Of a stretch of 64,000 nucleotides of DNA, positions 27,649 through 35,014 are shown in pieces. The translations under genes and the position numbers were made by a program. The stretch is from Kitasatospora herbaricolor (GTDB lineage: Bacteria > Actinomycetota > Actinomycetes > Streptomycetales > Streptomycetaceae), in assembly GCF_030813695.1 (NCBI RefSeq), contig NZ_JAUSVA010000002.1, forward strand, positions 3,906,001 through 3,970,000, in the 5' to 3' direction. Below the pieces are notes generated by a model. It made no database searches and was not told the origin of the DNA. It saw only the letters and a program-made list of their open reading frames with translations. Within the stretch, counting starts at the first letter, position 1; each line of letters opens with the position of its first letter.

Positions 27649-28635
27649 ATGACCGACTTGCTCCGCCCCGCGCCGCCCGACAAGAAGACCGACAGGGCAC
27701 TGCGCGCCCGGCGGGGCGCCGCCCGGCTGCGTCTGCTGGCCTGGCCGGTCTACTTCGGTGTGCTGGCCTGGTACGTGGACGAGAACGGGCTGCCGTACGC
27801 CAACGACGTGGTGTTCTGCTGTCTGATCGGCGCGCTGGTCGCGGCCTCCGTGCACAGCGGCCGCGGCCTGCGCGGGTCCCTGCTGGTGCTGCGCGACTGG
27901 GTGCCGGTGATGGCCGTGGTCTGGGTCTACTCGCTGCTGCGCGGGTACGGCGCGCACACGCCGTGGCCGGTGCGCTTCGAGCCGCAGCTGAGCATCGACA
28001 CCTTCCTCGGCGGCGGGGAGACCTGGACGGTCCGGCTGCAGGAGTGGCTGTACCACCCGGGGCGGCCGCGCTGGTACGACTACGCCGGCGTCGCGGTCTA
28101 CATGTCGCACTTCTTCGTGATCTTCGTGACCCTCGCGGTGCTCTGGCGGCGCGACCACGGCCGGTTCCGGCAGCTGCTGGCGGGCTACGTGCTGCTCACC
28201 TACGTCGGGTTCGCGACCTACATCCTCTACCCGGCCGACCCGCCGTGGCTGACCTCCCTGCAGGGCCACATGCCGGCCGTCACCCGGGTGGTGCAGGACC
28301 TGCTGAACTCCAGCGGGATGCCCAGGGCCGGGTCGATCTTCGAGAACGGCAGCCAGTTCGCCAACGACGTCGCGGCGATGCCCTCGCTGCACGCCGCCTA
28401 CCCGATGCTGCTCGCGGTGTTCTTCTGGCGCACGGCGAACCGGCCGGCCCGGGTGCTGCTGGCCGCCTACCCGCCGGCGATGGCCTTCGTCCTGGTCTAC
28501 GGCGCCGAGCACTTCATCATCGACATCCTGGTCGGCTGGGCCTACGCCGCCGGGGTCTGGTACGCGCTCGACCGCTTCCTGCGGGCCCGGCGCACCAGGC
28601 GGGAGCGGCGCGCCGGGGAGCCGACCCTGGCATGA
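27649..28635 (+). CDS. PAP2-superfamily membrane enzyme, inositol-phosphoceramide-synthase-like
   Basis: 334 residues with about six transmembrane helices. The PAP2 catalytic pieces are AAMPSLHAAYP (C2, His) and YGAEHFIIDILVGW (C3, His...Asp), the spacing used by AUR1/IPC-synthase-like and bacterial phosphatidylinositol-type phosphotransferases. Such proteins dephosphorylate lipid phosphates or transfer lipid head groups at the outer face of the membrane. The ATG at 27649 has no ribosome site; TAGCTT 9 bp upstream could be a -10 giving a leaderless mRNA, common in streptomycetes. Separated by 69 bp from the peptidase operon. Substrate unknown. Confidence 0.85.
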   Translation: MTDLLRPAPPDKKTDRALRARRGAARLRLLAWPVYFGVLAWYVDENGLPYANDVVFCCLIGALVAASVHSGRGLRGSLLVLRDWVPVMAVVWVYSLLRGYGAHTPWPVRFEPQLSIDTFLGGGETWTVRLQEWLYHPGRPRWYDYAGVAVYMSHFFVIFVTLAVLWRRDHGRFRQLLAGYVLLTYVGFATYILYPADPPWLTSLQGHMPAVTRVVQDLLNSSGMPRAGSIFENGSQFANDVAAMPSLHAAYPMLLAVFFWRTANRPARVLLAAYPPAMAFVLVYGAEHFIIDILVGWAYAAGVWYALDRFLRARRTRRERRAGEPTLA

Positions 28636-28959
28636 GCCGCGGGCCGGGCGGCCCCGGGGCTCGGGCGGGCGCCCCGGCTTCGGCACCGGCCGGGACGGGT
28701 TCGGCCGGGACGGGTTCGGCCGGGTCCAGATGCGTCGGGGCGAACATCCGCAGCAGCGCGGGCGGCAACCGGCGAGTCGTCCGGCAGGGCCCGGCGGACG
28801 GCGGCCAGCAGCCCCCGCTCCAGGTCCAGCCCCTGGGCGGTCCAGCGGCAGCTGGCCGAGCTGGCCGGCCGCACCACCGCCAGGACCCGGCCGGACGGCC
28901 GGGGGCGGCCGCAGCCGCCGACCGCCGCCGCCGAGCACCACGCCGGCACCTTCCTCACC
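28636..28959. other. Region of unresolved coding potential before the PucR-type gene
   Basis: 324 bp of about 80% GC. The frame of the downstream regulator stays open across it and gives a plausible N-terminal stretch (AVQRQLAELAGRTTA), but it contains no ATG, GTG or TTG. Other frames and the minus strand also look partly coding (minus: LPPALLRMFAPTHLDPAEP), without a workable stop. It holds a 15-bp tandem repeat at 28687-28724. Probably the site of an indel or deletion that removed the regulator's proper start. Confidence 0.5.
28687..28724. repeat. 15-bp tandem repeat, 2.5 copies
   Basis: CGGCCGGGACGGGTT at 28687-28701 and 28702-28716, then eight bases of a third copy. In one minus-strand frame it would encode a PAEPV repeat. 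Just after the PAP2 stop codon. Confidence 0.85.
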
Positions 28960-29844
28960 GTGCACAGCCTCCCCGGCGGCGACCTGGCGAGCGGCCCGCT
29001 CGCGGTCGGCGTCGCCGCCACCGCGCCGCCCACCGTGGTGCACCGCTCGGTGACCGGCGTGGCCACCGTCCTCCTCTCGCTGCTCACCAGCCCCCGGCAC
29101 GCCCTGGGCGCCGACAGCACCGGCTCGGGCGCACTGGTGCGGCTGCTGCTCGTGGCCACCCCCGCCGAGGTGGCCCCGGCCCTGCTGCCGGACGGCGCCC
29201 CGCCCGCCGGGTCCTGGGTGGTGGTGCACGGCCGGCGCACCCGTCCGGGCCCCGGCACCGGCGCCCGCACCGGCGGCGAGTCCGTCCAGCTCGCCGCCCT
29301 CGGCACCGCGCTCGGCACGCCCTACCTGGACCTGGACGGCGACGGGCTGCGCGCCCTGGTCCCGGGCGGGCGGCCGCCCGAGGCGGGCTCCGCCGCCCGG
29401 CTCGGCTGGAGCCTCGGCCTCAGCGCCGCCGTGCCCACCGCGGACCTGGCGATCGCCGACACCCAGGCCCGGCGGGCCCTGCGCCGCGCCCTGGCCACCG
29501 GCGAGGCGGTGGTGCACCACCGCACCGAGGAGCGGAGCGTGCACGGCCTGGTCACCGGCGCCGACGCGACGGCGCCGGCCGGGCAGCGCTTCGCCCCGCT
29601 GGACGCGGCGGGCGCGCCCGGCCCGGCCGTCCTGCTGGAGACGCTGCGCGCCTGGCTGTCACTGCACGGCAGCTGGGACCGCACCGCGACCGCCCTGCAG
29701 CTGCACCGCAACACCGTCCGGCAGCGGATCGCCCGGGTGGCGGAACTGCTCGACGTCGACCTGCAGTACCCGGACGTCCGGATGGAGCTCTGGTTCGCGC
29801 TGCACTGGCTGCCGGGCGAGCGGCCGGCCGGCGACCGGGGCTGA
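28960..29844 (+). CDS. PucR-type (CdaR/HTH_30) transcriptional regulator, N-terminus uncertain
   Basis: 294 residues from the first available GTG (28960). The C-terminal segment LLETLRAWLSLHGSWDRTAT and ALQLHRNTVRQRIARVAELL is the HTH_30 DNA-binding domain of PucR/CdaR regulators. The central part (TGEAVVHHRTEERSVHGLVT region) resembles the GGDEF-like middle domain. Typical members have 100-200 more residues at the N-terminus, and the same frame remains open to 28636 with no start codon, so the annotated protein is probably incomplete. No ribosome site is visible at 28960. Target unknown; neighbours give no clear hint. Confidence 0.65.
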   Translation: MHSLPGGDLASGPLAVGVAATAPPTVVHRSVTGVATVLLSLLTSPRHALGADSTGSGALVRLLLVATPAEVAPALLPDGAPPAGSWVVVHGRRTRPGPGTGARTGGESVQLAALGTALGTPYLDLDGDGLRALVPGGRPPEAGSAARLGWSLGLSAAVPTADLAIADTQARRALRRALATGEAVVHHRTEERSVHGLVTGADATAPAGQRFAPLDAAGAPGPAVLLETLRAWLSLHGSWDRTATALQLHRNTVRQRIARVAELLDVDLQYPDVRMELWFALHWLPGERPAGDRG

Positions 29845-29934
29845 GACCCGCCCGGCCGCGCCGGGGCGCCGGCGCGGAGATGTCCGCCCGGGCGCGATCG
29901 GCGAGGATGGGAGGACCCGCTGCGGGAGGTGCCG

Positions 29935-31239
29935 ATGCGTCCGATCCGGGCCCGGGGCGAGGCCCTCGGCGAGTACCTGCGAGGCGCCCTGTGGGTCCTG
30001 CCGCTGGCCGCGGTGGCGCTGGCCCTGGTCGCGGGCGGCACGCTCTCGCGGGTACGGGTGCCGGACTCCTCGCCGCTGCACTCGCTGGCCTTCGCCGGCA
30101 CCGCCGCCGACGCCCGGGACGTCCTGACCGCGATCAGCGCCACCATGGTGACGGTGATCGCGCTGGTGCTCGGACTGACCATCGTCGCGCTGCAGGTCGC
30201 CTCCACCCAGTTCTCGCCCCGGCTGCTGCGCAACTTCCTGCGCGACCGCCCCAACCAGGTGGTGCTGGCCGTCTTCGTCGCCACCTTCGCCTACAGCACC
30301 GCCGGGCTCTACACCGTCGGCGCCACCGAGGCGGCGGACGAGGACTTCCCCCGGATCGCGGTCACCGGCGCGATCGTGCTGGTCTTCGTCAGCCTCGGCA
30401 TGCTCGTCTACTTCGTGCACCACGTGGCGCACTCGATCCGGATCGACACCGTGATGAACACCGTGGCGCGCAACACCGTCCGGGGGCTGCCCACCCCCGC
30501 CGCCACGGCCGCCGCCCAGGACGGCTCGGGCCCGGACCCGCCGCCCGGCGCCGACCTGTTCCACTCGCCGCACTCCGGCTACCTGCAGACCTTCCACCCG
30601 CAGCGGCTGCTGGCGGAGGCGCTGCGCCAGGACGCGGTGGTCGCCGTGACAGCCCGGATCGGCGACCACGTGGTGGCGGGGGTGGAGCCGCTGGCGCTGG
30701 CCTGGTCCCGTACCGGCGGCCCGGTCGCGGACCGGGCCGGGCTGGCCCGCGCGCTGCACCGGGCGGTGACCGTCGGCCCGGAGCGCACCCTCCAGCAGGA
30801 CACCGCCTTCGGTATGCGCCAGCTCGTCGACATCGGCCTGCGGACCCTGTCGCCCGCGATCAACGACCCGTACAGCGCCGTCCAGGTGCTCGACCGGCTC
30901 TCCACCGTGCTCTGCCCGCTCGGTGCCCATCCGCTCGGCGACGAGGTGTTCAGCGACGAGGACGGGCGACTGCGGGTGAGCGCCGCCGGCCCCCGGTACG
31001 CCGAGTACCTCGACCTCGCCTGCGGCCAGATCCGCCGGTACGGCTGCGCCGAGCCGGCCGTCTGCCTGGCCCTGCTGCGGCTGCTCGGCGACGCCGCCGC
31101 CACCGTGACCGACCCGGCCCGGCGGGCCGCCGTCGCCGGGCAGGCCCGGTTGGTGCTGCTGGACGCGCAGGCCCGGATCCAGCAGCCCGCGGACCTGCTG
31201 CCGGTGCGTGAACTCGCCGCCCGACTCGGCCTGCCCTGA
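29935..31239 (+). CDS. DUF2254 family membrane protein
   Basis: 434 residues. Four hydrophobic helices in the first ~165 residues (ALWVLPLAAVALALVAGG; VLTAISATMVTVIALVLGL; VVLAVFVATFAYSTAGLYTV; IVLVFVSLGMLVYFVHHVAH) are followed by a large cytoplasmic domain. That domain carries the family signature LQQDTAFGMRQLVDIGLRTL then SPAINDP. The ATG at 29935 follows GGGAGG 5 bases upstream; the GTG at 29929 lies within that site and is rejected. Members are widespread, of unknown function. Monocistronic. Confidence 0.88.
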   Translation: MRPIRARGEALGEYLRGALWVLPLAAVALALVAGGTLSRVRVPDSSPLHSLAFAGTAADARDVLTAISATMVTVIALVLGLTIVALQVASTQFSPRLLRNFLRDRPNQVVLAVFVATFAYSTAGLYTVGATEAADEDFPRIAVTGAIVLVFVSLGMLVYFVHHVAHSIRIDTVMNTVARNTVRGLPTPAATAAAQDGSGPDPPPGADLFHSPHSGYLQTFHPQRLLAEALRQDAVVAVTARIGDHVVAGVEPLALAWSRTGGPVADRAGLARALHRAVTVGPERTLQQDTAFGMRQLVDIGLRTLSPAINDPYSAVQVLDRLSTVLCPLGAHPLGDEVFSDEDGRLRVSAAGPRYAEYLDLACGQIRRYGCAEPAVCLALLRLLGDAAATVTDPARRAAVAGQARLVLLDAQARIQQPADLLPVRELAARLGLP

Positions 31240-31319
31240 CCGGGCAGGACGAGCGGGCAGGCCGAGCGGGCAGGGCAGGGCTGCGCAGGACGAACCATGC
31301 GGGCGGGCAGACTGGGCGG

Positions 31320-31879
31320 GTGCAGACCTCCTCCCGCCCGACCGCCGAACAGCTCGCCGCCGCCAAGGACGCGACCATCCCCGACGTCGCCGCGCCCGGC
31401 CTCACCGTGCTCTTCTGCGGCATCAACCCGGCCTCTGGTCCGGCGCCACCGGCCGGCACTTCGCCCGCCCCGGCAACCGCTTCTGGCCGGCCCTGCACCG
31501 CTCCGGCTTCACCCCCCGCCAGCTGCGGCCGGACGAGCAGGACGAGCTGCTCGGTCTGGGCCTCGGCATCACCAACGTCGCCGCCCGCACCACCGCCAAG
31601 GCCGACGAACTCACCCGGGCCGAACTCCTGGAGGGCGGCGCCGCCCTCACCGAACGCGTCGCCCGGCTGCGTCCACGCGCCCTGGCGGTGCTGGGCATCG
31701 GGGCCTACCGGACGGCCTTCGGACGGCCCCGCGCCACGGTGGGGCGCCAGCCGGAGGGGCTCGGCGACACCGAGGTGTGGGTGCTGCCCAACCCCAGCGG
31801 CCTGAACGCGCACTACACCCTGGACGCGCTGGCGGCCGAGTTCCGCAAGCTCCGCGAGGCCGTCGGCCCGCCGGAGTGA
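31320..31879 (+). pseudogene. mug: G/U mismatch-specific uracil-DNA glycosylase (Mug/TDG family), frameshifted
   Basis: Removes uracil or thymine from mismatches. The first frame, from GTG 31320, gives MQTSSRPTAEQLAAAKDATI ... LTVLFCGINP, including the Mug active-site motif GINP. At about 31430 the signal switches frame and continues LWSGATGRHFARPGNRFWPA ... GITNVAARTTAKADEL ... VWVLPNPSGLNAHY, containing the second motif NPSGLN, to TGA 31879. The family motif is GINPGLWSG; adding one G in CCGGCCTCTGG would restore it exactly. The restored protein is ~187 residues, normal length. One-base deletion or sequencing error. Confidence 0.85.
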
Positions 31880-31880
31880 G

Positions 31881-32081
31881 CCGGGGCCGCTCGCCGGTCG
31901 CCGAGGGCCGGCGCCGGAAGCCGGCGCGCTGGCCCTGCTCGGGGTGAGTGCGCCGGTCACGCTGCCCTGGGCCACGGTCGGCGGGGTGGTGGCGGCGGCC
32001 GCGGTGATCACGGTGCCGTGCGCGGCGCTGTCGGCGGCCTGGGCGCTGCGCGGCCGGCCGGTGGTGGCCGTGGCGCGCTGA
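31881..32081 (+). pseudogene. 3' remnant of an FtsX-like ABC transporter permease
   Basis: Open frame without a usable start, reading PEAGALALLGVSAPVTLPWA, then TVGGVVAAAAVITVPCAALS and WALRGRPVVAVAR before TGA at 32079-32081. This is the form of the last transmembrane helix and tail of macrolide-type/FtsX permeases (LPWxxxxG...LPARxALRGRPVxA). The other ~750 residues and the ATPase are absent; the sequence starts within a few bases of the mug stop. I infer a deletion that joined the 3' end of a permease gene to mug. Confidence 0.6.
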
Positions 32082-32112
32082 CCGGGGCGGTCCCGTCCGG
32101 GCCCGGGAGGGT

Positions 32113-32604
32113 TCAGGCGAGGCCGAGGGCGCGCAGGGCCGTGCGCTGGGTCCAGGCCAGCAGCCCGACCGTGAGGGCCGCCATCACCAGGGCGAAGCAG
32201 ACGTGGCCGAGGGTCGAGGTGACCCCCAGACCGACCGCGCCGAGCAGCAGGTGGCTGCCGATGCGTACGGCGACCAGGCCGATCGCCACCTTGCGGGTCT
32301 CCTTGCCGCGCCAGAGCGCCTTGGCCAGCCGGAGGCGGCCGCGCAGCACGGTCAGCGAGACGGTGATGTTGACCAGACCGACCAGCACCAGGGCCGGCCA
32401 GGCCTGCGGGAAGGCCTTGATGATGTCGAAGGACGCGGCCAGGACGGCCTCGAAGCCGAAGAACCAGACCGGCAGCCGCGGCACGTCGCCGTGGAGGGCG
32501 GCGGGCGATCCGGTCGCGTCGGCCCGTGCCGGCAGCGGCGGCGCGGTGGCGGGGCCGGCGGTGGTGGGGACGGCGATGGCGAAGGCGGCGGCTCGGTTGC
32601 CCAT
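32113..32604 (-). CDS. Small integral membrane protein, function unknown
   Basis: 163 residues with four hydrophobic helices: FGFEAVLAASFDIIKAF, WPALVLVGLVNITVSLTVL, KVAIGLVAVRIGSHLLLGAV and HVCFALVMAALTVGLLAW. The N-terminal ~50 residues are Ala/Pro-rich and hydrophilic. The ATG at 32604 starts MGNRAAAFAIAVPTTAG, with GGGGGAA upstream; the longer frame to 32697 is unsupported. No family recognised. Convergent with the permease remnant (32 bp apart). Confidence 0.7.
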   Translation of the reverse strand: MGNRAAAFAIAVPTTAGPATAPPLPARADATGSPAALHGDVPRLPVWFFGFEAVLAASFDIIKAFPQAWPALVLVGLVNITVSLTVLRGRLRLAKALWRGKETRKVAIGLVAVRIGSHLLLGAVGLGVTSTLGHVCFALVMAALTVGLLAWTQRTALRALGLA

Positions 32605-33012
32605 GGTCTGTGTTCCCCCGGAAGCGTGTGGTCCGGTCCGGCGCGTTCGCCCGATCGGTGGACACGATTCTGCTCGGGCGGCCGGTACCCCCACCACGAT
32701 CCGGCGTCATCACTCCCGGATGACGGATGTCATACCGCCGGCCGGGCCGCTCCCCCGCTGCCGCGGGCGGCCGCCGCGCCGGCGCAGGCCCGTCCGGCCC
32801 CCGCCGGACGGGTGGGAACGTGAAGGAGGCATGGTGTGAATTCCCGGTGGTGCGGTCACCCGGGTGGCATCACGGGTGGCCGGTTCGGCCGGGCGGCCGG
32901 GGCCGGCGCCGGAATTCCGCCGCTGTCGCACACCGGGAAGAAGATCGTCCGGCGCGCGGTGGGCGAAAGCCGGCACCCCGGGCGTTCCGGACGGAAATCC
33001 GCACAGAACGGC
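32605..33012. other. Intergenic region without recognised gene
   Basis: 408 bp between the membrane-protein gene and the csp terminator. It should hold the promoter of the membrane-protein gene (minus strand). Frames crossing it have mixed third-position GC and no family resemblance. Nothing else seen. Confidence 0.5.
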
Positions 33013-33045
33013 CGTGGGGCCCGCAGAAAATCTGCGGGCCCCACG
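33013..33045 (-). terminator. Terminator of the cold-shock gene
   Basis: A perfect 15-bp stem CGTGGGGCCCGCAGA/TCTGCGGGCCCCACG with an AAA loop, 35 bp after the csp stop. Confidence 0.85.
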
Positions 33046-33080
33046 GTCAGCGACTCACGCCGCGCACTTCGGCACAACCA

Positions 33081-33284
33081 TCAGATGACGGTGATGTTCT
33101 CCGCCTGCGGGCCCTTCTGGCCCTGCGTGACGTCGAACTCGACCTTCTGGCCCTCGACGAGCTCGCGGAAGCCCTGGGCGCTGATGTTCGAGTAGTGGGC
33201 GAAGACGTCGGCGCCGCCACCGTCCTGCTCGATGAAGCCGAAGCCCTTCTCGGCGTTGAACCACTTCACGGTGCCAGTAGCCAT
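33081..33284 (-). CDS. Cold-shock protein (CspA family)
   Basis: 67-residue OB-fold nucleic-acid chaperone: [20 protein letters not shown] with RNP1 (KGFGFI), then RNP2 in ADVFAHYS, ending [10 protein letters not shown]. Full length. The ATG at 33284 has GAAGGAG 7-8 bases upstream. The upstream leader is long (at least 130 nt) and contains a terminator-like hairpin with a U tract (33376-33419), so expression may be set after initiation. Divergent from the small conserved gene at 33587. Streptomycetes carry several paralogues (ScoF/Csp). Confidence 0.97.
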   Translation of the reverse strand: MATGTVKWFNAEKGFGFIEQDGGGADVFAHYSNISAQGFRELVEGQKVEFDVTQGQKGPQAENITVI

Positions 33285-33375
33285 ATTCGTTCTCCTTCGG
33301 GGCTGAACCGGCGACCCGCACCTCGCGGATCACCTTGCGTCGCACTGATTGCCCCGTCCGGAAAAGAATCCGGGC

Positions 33376-33419
33376 AAAAAACAAAAAGTGCGCCCCCAGG
33401 TCGAAACCAGCAGGCGCAC
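33376..33419 (-). promoter_or_regulatory. Terminator-like hairpin plus U tract in the csp leader
   Basis: On the minus strand GTGCGCC (33419-33413) pairs with GGCGCAC (33394-33388), with an inner GGT-TTCG-ACC stem. It is followed by UUUUUGUUUUUU (33387-33376). It resembles an intrinsic terminator, yet no minus-strand gene lies upstream and csp begins 92 nt further on. A second hairpin (GCCCGG.../...GGGGC) follows at about 33345-33375. A role as attenuator or temperature-sensitive leader is inferred. Confidence 0.55.
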
Positions 33420-33586
33420 ACATAAGTTCATGGGAACCACAACTGCAACTGGTATCGACAGTAGCACGGTCCGGGGGGCAAATGACCCGCGGCCGCCAGA
33501 AAATTCAGGCCTCGCGCCGGCGGGCTCCGATGTGCGACTCTCGACCTAGAGGACCACTCGCTCCCCGACCACACCCGTGAGGCAAC

Positions 33587-33892
33587 ATGCGTTCCACCAT
33601 CGCCGGCCGCTCGTTCTACCTGGAGGCGAACGAGGTGGAGAAGGCCATGGCCGGGATCAAGCCCGAGCCCGCCCTGGCGGAGGCCGTTCGGATCGGGCGC
33701 CGCTGGTACCCCGTCAAGCAGGTCGGCGCGGTCATCACCCGCCAGGACCGCCGGGACTTCAGCGCCGCCGAGGTGTACCGCGCGATGGAGCGGCTCGGTT
33801 TCACCTGCCGCACCTCGCCGCCGGTCGCCGAGACGCCCGAGCCCACCGAGCCCGTCGCCGGCACCGAGCCCACCGACCCGCTGGGCTTCTGA
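33587..33892 (+). CDS. Small conserved actinobacterial protein of unknown function
   Basis: 101 residues: MRSTIAGRSFYLEANEVEKA, then IGRRWYPVKQVGAVITRQDR and RDFSAAEVYRAMERLGFTCR, followed by a Pro/Thr/Glu-rich disordered tail. The folded part looks like a small alpha/beta domain with many basic residues. I believe similar proteins occur next to csp genes in other streptomycetes, but I cannot name a family. ATG at 33587, weak site GTGAGGC. Divergent from the cold-shock gene and followed by a Rho-independent terminator, so it is a one-gene unit. Confidence 0.75.
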   Translation: MRSTIAGRSFYLEANEVEKAMAGIKPEPALAEAVRIGRRWYPVKQVGAVITRQDRRDFSAAEVYRAMERLGFTCRTSPPVAETPEPTEPVAGTEPTDPLGF

Positions 33893-33984
33893 CCGGACCT
33901 CGTCCGACCAGCACCGCTCCCCGGCCCACTCCCGGGTCGGCCCCGTTCTCGGGGCGGCGGACCGGTAGGCCGATCTGAACCACC

Positions 33985-34018
33985 GCCCGGCCGGGCCCCT
34001 CGGGGCCGCCGGGCTTTT
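33985..34018 (+). terminator. Rho-independent terminator
   Basis: GCCCGGC/GCCGGGC outer stem with inner GGCCCC/GGGGCC, followed by TTTT (34015-34018), 92 bp after the small conserved gene. Confidence 0.75.
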
Positions 34019-34270
34019 CGGCGCGTCCGGAGGAGCCGAACCCTGCACAGGCGCCGGGGGGCGCCGGCAGGGCCCGGCAGGAACGGGCCCTGCGCGGGCC
34101 GCAGCCGGCCCCCGGGCGGCCGCGGCCACCCAGGCCGGGCCCGGAGCCCGGCGGACCGGGAGCGGCCCCGACAGGGGCCCGTGGAGCGCCGCCCGCACCC
34201 TCCGGCACCCGACGACGCGCCCGGCGCCCCGCCCGGCCCCGAATGCCCGCGACCCCGGACGCCCGCGCCC
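34019..34270. other. Intergenic, GC-only sequence
   Basis: About 250 bp downstream of the TetR gene with many short GGCC/CCGG palindromes and no start-plus-family evidence on either strand. With the terminator region it makes a 378-bp gene-free stretch. Confidence 0.5.
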
Positions 34271-34873
34271 TCAGGCGCCCGCCGCCCCGGCCCCGCGGAC
34301 CAGCTCCGCGACGAACCCCCGCACCCGCTCGGCCGGATCCGCCGCACCCGCCCACGCAGTCATCAGCAGGTGGTGGACCGTGCCCACCACGAGCAGCGCC
34401 AGCGCCACGCAGTCCGCCGCCGGCCCGAGCCGGCCGAGCCGCTGCTCGGCCTCCAGGTAGGCCGCGAGCGAGCGCTCGACCTCCGGCATCCCCGGCGCGC
34501 CGGCCGCCATCGCGGCCCTCACCCGCGCCGACACGCCCGCCCGGGTCAGCGCGAGCGAGGCGACGGCCGGGCCGCTGGAGGCGAGCAGGGCGAGCGCCGT
34601 GCCGGTCAGGTTCCCGGCCACCGTCCCCTGCCCGGCCCGTCCGGGCAGGCCCTCGGCGCGCTCGGCGACCGCCCGGAACCGGTCCAGCACCAGCTCCGCC
34701 ACGAACTCGTCCAGATCGGCGAAGTGGTTGTACAGGACACCCTTGGCGCAGCCCGCCTCGCCGGTGACCGAGCGGTTCGACAGCCCGCCCGGGCCCTCCC
34801 TGGCCAGCACCCGCTCGGCTGCGGCGAACAGCCGTTCCCGGACGTCGGTGATCGGCACGCCCCGCGGTGACAT
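34271..34873 (-). CDS. TetR family transcriptional regulator
   Basis: 200 residues. The N-terminal TetR helix-turn-helix is RLFAAAERVLAREGPGGLSN and RSVTGEAGCAKGVLYNHFAD, followed by the helical ligand domain (VAELVLDRFRAVAERAEGLP ... CVALALLVVGTVHHLLM). The ATG at 34873 (MSPRGVPITDVRERL) has AGGAGG just upstream; 13 extra residues to 34912 are unsupported. Divergent from a methyltransferase gene with two perfect palindromes between them, so it probably represses both itself and the methyltransferase. Ligand unknown. Confidence 0.9.
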   Translation of the reverse strand: MSPRGVPITDVRERLFAAAERVLAREGPGGLSNRSVTGEAGCAKGVLYNHFADLDEFVAELVLDRFRAVAERAEGLPGRAGQGTVAGNLTGTALALLASSGPAVASLALTRAGVSARVRAAMAAGAPGMPEVERSLAAYLEAEQRLGRLGPAADCVALALLVVGTVHHLLMTAWAGAADPAERVRGFVAELVRGAGAAGA

Positions 34874-34935
34874 CGTCCTCCTCCTCGGCCGCCCGTGGCG
34901 GCGGCCCTCCACCCTCCGGCCGATACCCCTTGCCG

Positions 34936-34955
34936 GTATGGGCGCTCGCCCATAC
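34936..34955. promoter_or_regulatory. TetR operator 1
   Basis: GTATGGGC-GCTC-GCCCATAC, a perfect 8-4-8 palindrome in the divergent TetR/methyltransferase spacer. Followed after one base by operator 2. Confidence 0.75.
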
Positions 34956-34956
34956 G

Positions 34957-34976
34957 GTATGGGCAGGCGCCCATAC
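34957..34976. promoter_or_regulatory. TetR operator 2
   Basis: GTATGGGC-AGGC-GCCCATAC, the same 8-bp arms as operator 1, centre-to-centre distance 21 bp (two helical turns), placing two dimers on the same DNA face. Ends 38 bp before the methyltransferase ATG. Confidence 0.75.
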
Positions 34977-35014
34977 TAGCGGGCGACGCCGCCCAGGACC
35001 GGAGGGAGATCGCG

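Noticed and set aside
28517..28768. Minus-strand frame with LPPALLRMFAPTHLDPAEP before the PucR-type gene
   Set aside because: It has no stop until inside the PAP2 gene and no upstream partner; kept only as part of the unresolved region.
27963..31211. A 1,082-codon plus-strand open frame spanning PAP2, PucR and DUF2254 genes
   Set aside because: Out-of-frame reading of three recognisable genes; Arg/Gly/Pro-rich with no motif.
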